Source: an uncultured Marinicella sp. (lineage in GTDB: Bacteria; Pseudomonadota; Gammaproteobacteria; Xanthomonadales; Marinicellaceae). From it: a stretch of DNA of 64,000 nucleotides. The stretch is from the NCBI GenBank assembly GCA_947502595.1, contig CANNAM010000004.1, forward strand, positions 1 through 64,000, given 5' to 3'. Under the pieces are notes generated by a model. The model was not told the origin of the DNA. It saw only the letters and a list, made by a program, of their open reading frames with translations, and did not search any database. Positions 60,910 through 64,000 of this stretch are shown here, piece after piece. The first letter of the stretch is position 1. Every line of letters begins with the position of its first letter. The position numbers were made by a program, and so were the translations under genes.

Positions 60910-62138
60910 TACCAAGTATAGATCTGATGGGCGGAAAAGCCGTTCAATTACAACAAGGCGATAAAAAAATCATCGAACGCGAAGATGTGTTTGAGTTATT
61001 GGAAGCATTTTCTTTGTATGGTGAAGTGGCCATCATTGACTTGGATGCTGCCATGGGCCAAGGTTCTAATCAGGATTTGATTGAACAGATGTTGCGCAAA
61101 CGTCCTTGTCGTGTCGGTGGCGGTATTCGAGACCTTGAAACGGCGAGAGGGTACTTGGCGGCAGGTGCGACAAAAATTATTTTAGGCACATCGGCGACCG
61201 AAGATTGGGTCAAACAGTTGCCCAGGCAGGCGTTGATTTTTGCCATTGATGCCAAGGATGACTATTTAACCACTCATGGCTGGCAGAAAACCCAAGCAGT
61301 TAAGGTGTTGGATATCATCAGCGACTGGGCGCAGTATTGTGGCGAATTCCTGTACACCCAAGTGAAAAAAGAAGGCATGCTGCAAGGCATTGATGAGGCG
61401 CGCATCAGTGCGGTTATTAAGGCCTCGCCGATTCCTGTTACAGTGGCTGGTGGCATCAGCAGTTATGCAGATTTACAATGGATCCACAAGCGTGGCGCCA
61501 ATTCTCAGATTGGTATGGCCATTTACGCAGGACAGATGTCATTGACTTCGGCCTTTATGTCGTTGGTGGATTTCGATAAAATGGCAATGATTCCAACGGT
61601 GGTACAAGATGCCAAAACCCACAAAGTACTGATGCTGGCTTATTCAACTGAAGCCTCCCTTGAACAGGCTTTAAACAGCCGAACGGGCACTTATTTTTCG
61701 CGCTCACGTCAGCAATTGTGGACCAAAGGCGAAACCAGTAATAACACCCAAAAATTGGTGCAAGTTGATATCGACTGTGATGGTGACACTTTATTATTTT
61801 TGGTGGAACAACAAAATAATGCCTGCCATTTTGACCGTTATTCCTGTTTTTCCAGTCAAACTAAAAACTATTCCTTGGATTACTTGGATGAAATTTTCAC
61901 CCAACGCATGAACACCACAGAAGGCCAGTCATTCACGCAAAAACTTTTTGCCAGTGAAGCTTTACAGATTGAAAAGCTCAAAGAAGAATGTGATGAGCTG
62001 ATCGAAGCCACTGAACACAATCACGTGCGTTGGGAAGCCGCTGATTTGTTGTTTTTTACGCTGGTGATGGCCAAAGCCAAAGGGGTGAGTTTTGGAGAAA
62101 TTATCAATGATTTGCGGAGTCGCAACAATGAAAGGTAA
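60903..62138 (+). CDS. hisA: HisA-HisI-HisE fusion: three consecutive histidine steps on one chain
   Basis: A 411-residue protein with three domains. Residues 1 to about 221 are HisA (isomerase): D7 in IPSIDLMGG, D116 in FAIDAKDD and T152 in LYTQVKKEG. About 222-320 is HisI (PR-AMP cyclohydrolase): GTYFSRSRQQLWTKGETSNN, metal-binding DCDGD and Cys in ACHFDRYSC. About 325-411 is HisE (PR-ATP pyrophosphatase): LKEECDELIEA and VRWEAADLLFFTLV. HisIE fusions are common; joining HisA in front is unusual. The three catalyse steps 4, 3 and 2, in reverse order along the chain. The HisA part is about 20 residues shorter than usual. Confidence 0.93.
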   Translation: MLIPSIDLMGGKAVQLQQGDKKIIEREDVFELLEAFSLYGEVAIIDLDAAMGQGSNQDLIEQMLRKRPCRVGGGIRDLETARGYLAAGATKIILGTSATEDWVKQLPRQALIFAIDAKDDYLTTHGWQKTQAVKVLDIISDWAQYCGEFLYTQVKKEGMLQGIDEARISAVIKASPIPVTVAGGISSYADLQWIHKRGANSQIGMAIYAGQMSLTSAFMSLVDFDKMAMIPTVVQDAKTHKVLMLAYSTEASLEQALNSRTGTYFSRSRQQLWTKGETSNNTQKLVQVDIDCDGDTLLFLVEQQNNACHFDRYSCFSSQTKNYSLDYLDEIFTQRMNTTEGQSFTQKLFASEALQIEKLKEECDELIEATEHNHVRWEAADLLFFTLVMAKAKGVSFGEIINDLRSRNNER

Positions 62139-63351
62139 ATACAGCCTGCTTAAAGATTACCAACGCCCGACCTTTAAAGACCAAACTAAAGTTGAGGACA
62201 CGGTGGCTAAAATACTGGACAAAATCAAGGTCCATGGAGACAAGGCGGTGCGCGCCATCAGCCTGAAAATTGACCAACAAGCAGCCCAATACATTGAGTT
62301 ATTACCGTTCGATGATTACGACATACCACCGGCTTTGAAACAAGCCATTCAAAGTGCGCACAAACGCATCAAAAAATTCTGTCAATTTCAAATCAAGGGT
62401 CTGAAGAATGATCAGTACAGTGATGAAATGGGCGAGTTTGGTTTTATTTACCAACCAATTGAGCGCATCGGTGCTTACATTCCTGGTGGTCAGTTTCCTT
62501 TGGTGTCTACGGCATTGATGACTTTGACCCCAGCCCAAGTAGCTGGTTGTCCAGTAAGGGTTGCTTGTTCGCCGTCTGCTGACCCCGCTTTATTGGCGGC
62601 GGCCAGTTTGGCTGGAGCCACCCAATTTTTACAGATTGGGGGCGCACAAGCCATCGGCGCCTTGTCTTATGGTTTTGATCAAACAGCACCAGTTAATATG
62701 ATAGTTGGACCGGGCAATGCCTATGTCAACCAAGCCAAAGCACAATTACAGCACCGTACCCAAATTGATACTTTGGCTGGTCCCAGCGAATTATTGATTT
62801 ACACCAACCAGGTCAAACAGCCAGAGTGGCTGATGTTTGATGCCTTGGCGCAAGCTGAACATGATGCCAATGCCGTCAGTATCGTGGTCAGCGAGTCGGT
62901 TGAAATGTTAGAAAATCTTTACGACCTGTTGGCAGAGCATGACAAAGGTAAAGCCCTGTTAAAAGCCGATAACATAGTCTTGCTGTTGGCAGATGACCAG
63001 CAGCAAGCCTTGGATTTCATCAATGATTATGCGCCTGAACATTTAATGATTACCGATGAATCATTGAAAACATCTTTATTTAAAAATTATGGTTCTCTGT
63101 TCATAGGTGAAAATTCAGCTGTGGCTTTTGGTGACTATTGTGCAGGACCCAACCACACTTTACCCACTGCTGGTGCGGCTAAATTTTCTGGCGGCTTGAG
63201 TGTGCATCAATTCTTGAAAGTGTTGTCAACGCAGAAAATCAGCTCAATGGGTCGTGGGGTATTGGCCAATATTTCAGCCAAATTAGCTGCCGCAGAAGGC
63301 TTGGCGTATCACCAACAAAGTGCCGAAATCCGCAAACAATTGGATGATTAG
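62128..63351 (+). CDS. hisD: Histidinol dehydrogenase
   Basis: A 407-residue Zn enzyme oxidising histidinol to histidine, the last two steps. IERIGAYIPGGQFPLVSTALM, VGPGNAYVNQAKAQL, AGPSELLI and the Zn/catalytic motif QAEHDANA are present, as are VAFGDYCAGPNHTLPTAGAAKFSGGLSV and the closing EGLAYHQQSAEIR. The ATG at 62128 overlaps the HisE end by 11 nt; a longer frame lies upstream. It is slightly shorter than the usual 430. It is last in the operon, whereas hisD is second in E. coli. Confidence 0.96.
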   Translation: MKGKYSLLKDYQRPTFKDQTKVEDTVAKILDKIKVHGDKAVRAISLKIDQQAAQYIELLPFDDYDIPPALKQAIQSAHKRIKKFCQFQIKGLKNDQYSDEMGEFGFIYQPIERIGAYIPGGQFPLVSTALMTLTPAQVAGCPVRVACSPSADPALLAAASLAGATQFLQIGGAQAIGALSYGFDQTAPVNMIVGPGNAYVNQAKAQLQHRTQIDTLAGPSELLIYTNQVKQPEWLMFDALAQAEHDANAVSIVVSESVEMLENLYDLLAEHDKGKALLKADNIVLLLADDQQQALDFINDYAPEHLMITDESLKTSLFKNYGSLFIGENSAVAFGDYCAGPNHTLPTAGAAKFSGGLSVHQFLKVLSTQKISSMGRGVLANISAKLAAAEGLAYHQQSAEIRKQLDD

Positions 63352-63671
63352 GCTGGTTATGTTGAATCTACTCTGATGTGTCGCAGGTTGAATACATAGC
63401 ACCAACTTTGGGTAGGAATTAACTTTTTCAGATAAACAGCAATCCAATTAAAGCGGGAAAGTTTGTTTGTTAGGTTTGGTTGTAGATAGGCCCTCTCAGC
63501 CAAACCTGCATCATCCATAGCTGCTGAAAACCAATCAATAAAGGTGTAGTTATTAGCTGTTTAGACTTCCATAGAAATTATTTTATTTAGTTTTATTGTG
63601 CTGGTATATAATCAAAGTCAACCAGTAAAAAATGACATTCAGCAGTCTGTCTACGACCCACAACTAGCCAC
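63352..63671. other. Gap between hisD and the winged-helix gene
   Basis: A 320-bp gap. AGGTTTGG (63472-63479) and CCAAACCT (63500-63507) form an inverted repeat with a 20-nt loop and no T-run, a weak terminator candidate for the his operon. A promoter candidate is given separately. No ORF of note. Confidence 0.45.
63602..63612 (+). promoter_or_regulatory. Possible extended -10 promoter of the winged-helix gene
   Basis: TGGTATATAAT at 63602-63612 fits an extended -10 (TG-N-TATATA) and overlaps TATAAT at 63607-63612. The -35 region is weak. It lies 60 nt before the ATG at 63672. Confidence 0.4.
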
Positions 63672-64000
63672 ATGAAATATAAATTTTACCAGTTTGCATT
63701 AGACGACAAAAAACAAACTTTATACCACACAGGCAGCGATGGGGTTGAGGTTGAAATTGACATCACCAAAATCAATTACCAAGTGTTGTTGTACTTTGTG
63801 CAACACCATGAGGAAGTGGTGACCAAAGACCAAATCATTGAAGCGGTGTGGCAAGGTAAAATGGTGACTGACAACTCCATAGACCAATCAATATCTAAAA
63901 TCCGTAAATCATTGGCTGCATACGATGATCGGGTGGTAATCAAAACAGCTTATGGTAAAGGATTGGAGCTTGCCCCTGAAGTAACCCAGGAAGATGAGGA
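63672..64000 (+). CDS. Winged-helix transcriptional regulator, OmpR/PhoB DNA-binding type (partial)
   Basis: The first 109 residues of a protein that runs off the window. Near residues 28-90 lies a Trans_reg_C domain: INYQVLLYFVQHHEEVVTKDQIIEAVWQGKMV, DNSIDQSISKIRKSL and VIKTAYGKGLEL, matching the recognition-helix and wing pattern of PhoB/CadC/ToxR proteins. There is no receiver domain ahead of it, so it is more like CadC or ToxR types with the DNA-binding part at the N-terminus; a membrane segment or TPRs may follow beyond 64000. Confidence 0.85.
   Translation, partial: MKYKFYQFALDDKKQTLYHTGSDGVEVEIDITKINYQVLLYFVQHHEEVVTKDQIIEAVWQGKMVTDNSIDQSISKIRKSLAAYDDRVVIKTAYGKGLELAPEVTQEDE

Overview
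The window looks like chromosome of a moderately AT-rich Gammaproteobacterium. Support comes from PilU and TfpX/TfpZ-type pilus genes, a DUF2333 gene, neighbouring gmk and yicC, a LysM lytic transglycosylase, UmuDC and many secreted S9 peptidases. The mix recalls Marinicella-like marine bacteria, but that placement is only an impression. I see no rRNA, tRNA, IS element, prophage or CRISPR.

Layout. 1-12.7 kb: rarD, a strongly codon-biased TonB-dependent receptor, a TPR-sulfotransferase, a small lipoprotein, a 2OG-Fe(II) oxygenase/methyltransferase pair, a secreted S9 peptidase, then gmk and yicC. 12.7-13.7 kb: a small GIY-YIG nuclease between copies of a dispersed palindromic repeat. 13.7-21.2 kb: a sulfotransferase, then two type IV pilin genes enclosing a GT-C enzyme, a GT2 enzyme, a flippase-like protein and a methyltransferase, and a TfpZ-type pilin accessory gene. 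21.3-27 kb: DUF2333, a GT39-type membrane enzyme, an MltD-like transglycosylase, a TerB-like protein and pilU. 27-40 kb: two FkbM methyltransferase paralogues around a lipoprotein-like phosphoesterase, then a tightly packed operon wzm-wzt-ST-ST-GT4-ST-ST-nth. Three of its sulfotransferases (ST) share an extra C-terminal domain. 40-50 kb: DPP IV, DUF2254, a GMC oxidoreductase, an Opp/Dpp-type ABC importer with fused ATPases, and a GNAT. 50-53.9 kb: SRAP-umuD-small membrane protein-umuC, then lepB. 54-56 kb: a HEAT-like protein, HutD and an NlpC/P60 lipoprotein. 56.1-63.4 kb: a complete histidine operon. 63.7 kb to the end: the start of a winged-helix regulator.

The strongest finding is upstream of hisG. 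Two short His-rich leader ORFs, each followed by a nearly identical intrinsic terminator, form two copies of one 149-bp attenuator unit in series. The operon order is hisG, hisC-HAD fusion, hisB (dehydratase only), hisH, hisF, hisA-hisI-hisE fusion, hisD. Seven genes can account for all ten steps if the HAD domain fused to HisC is the histidinol-phosphate phosphatase.

A second theme is surface decoration. Six sulfotransferase-fold genes, two FkbM methyltransferases, two GT-C membrane glycosyltransferases and a polyprenyl-phosphate-sugar-type GT2 lie within about 35 kb, beside pilins and a Wzm/Wzt exporter.
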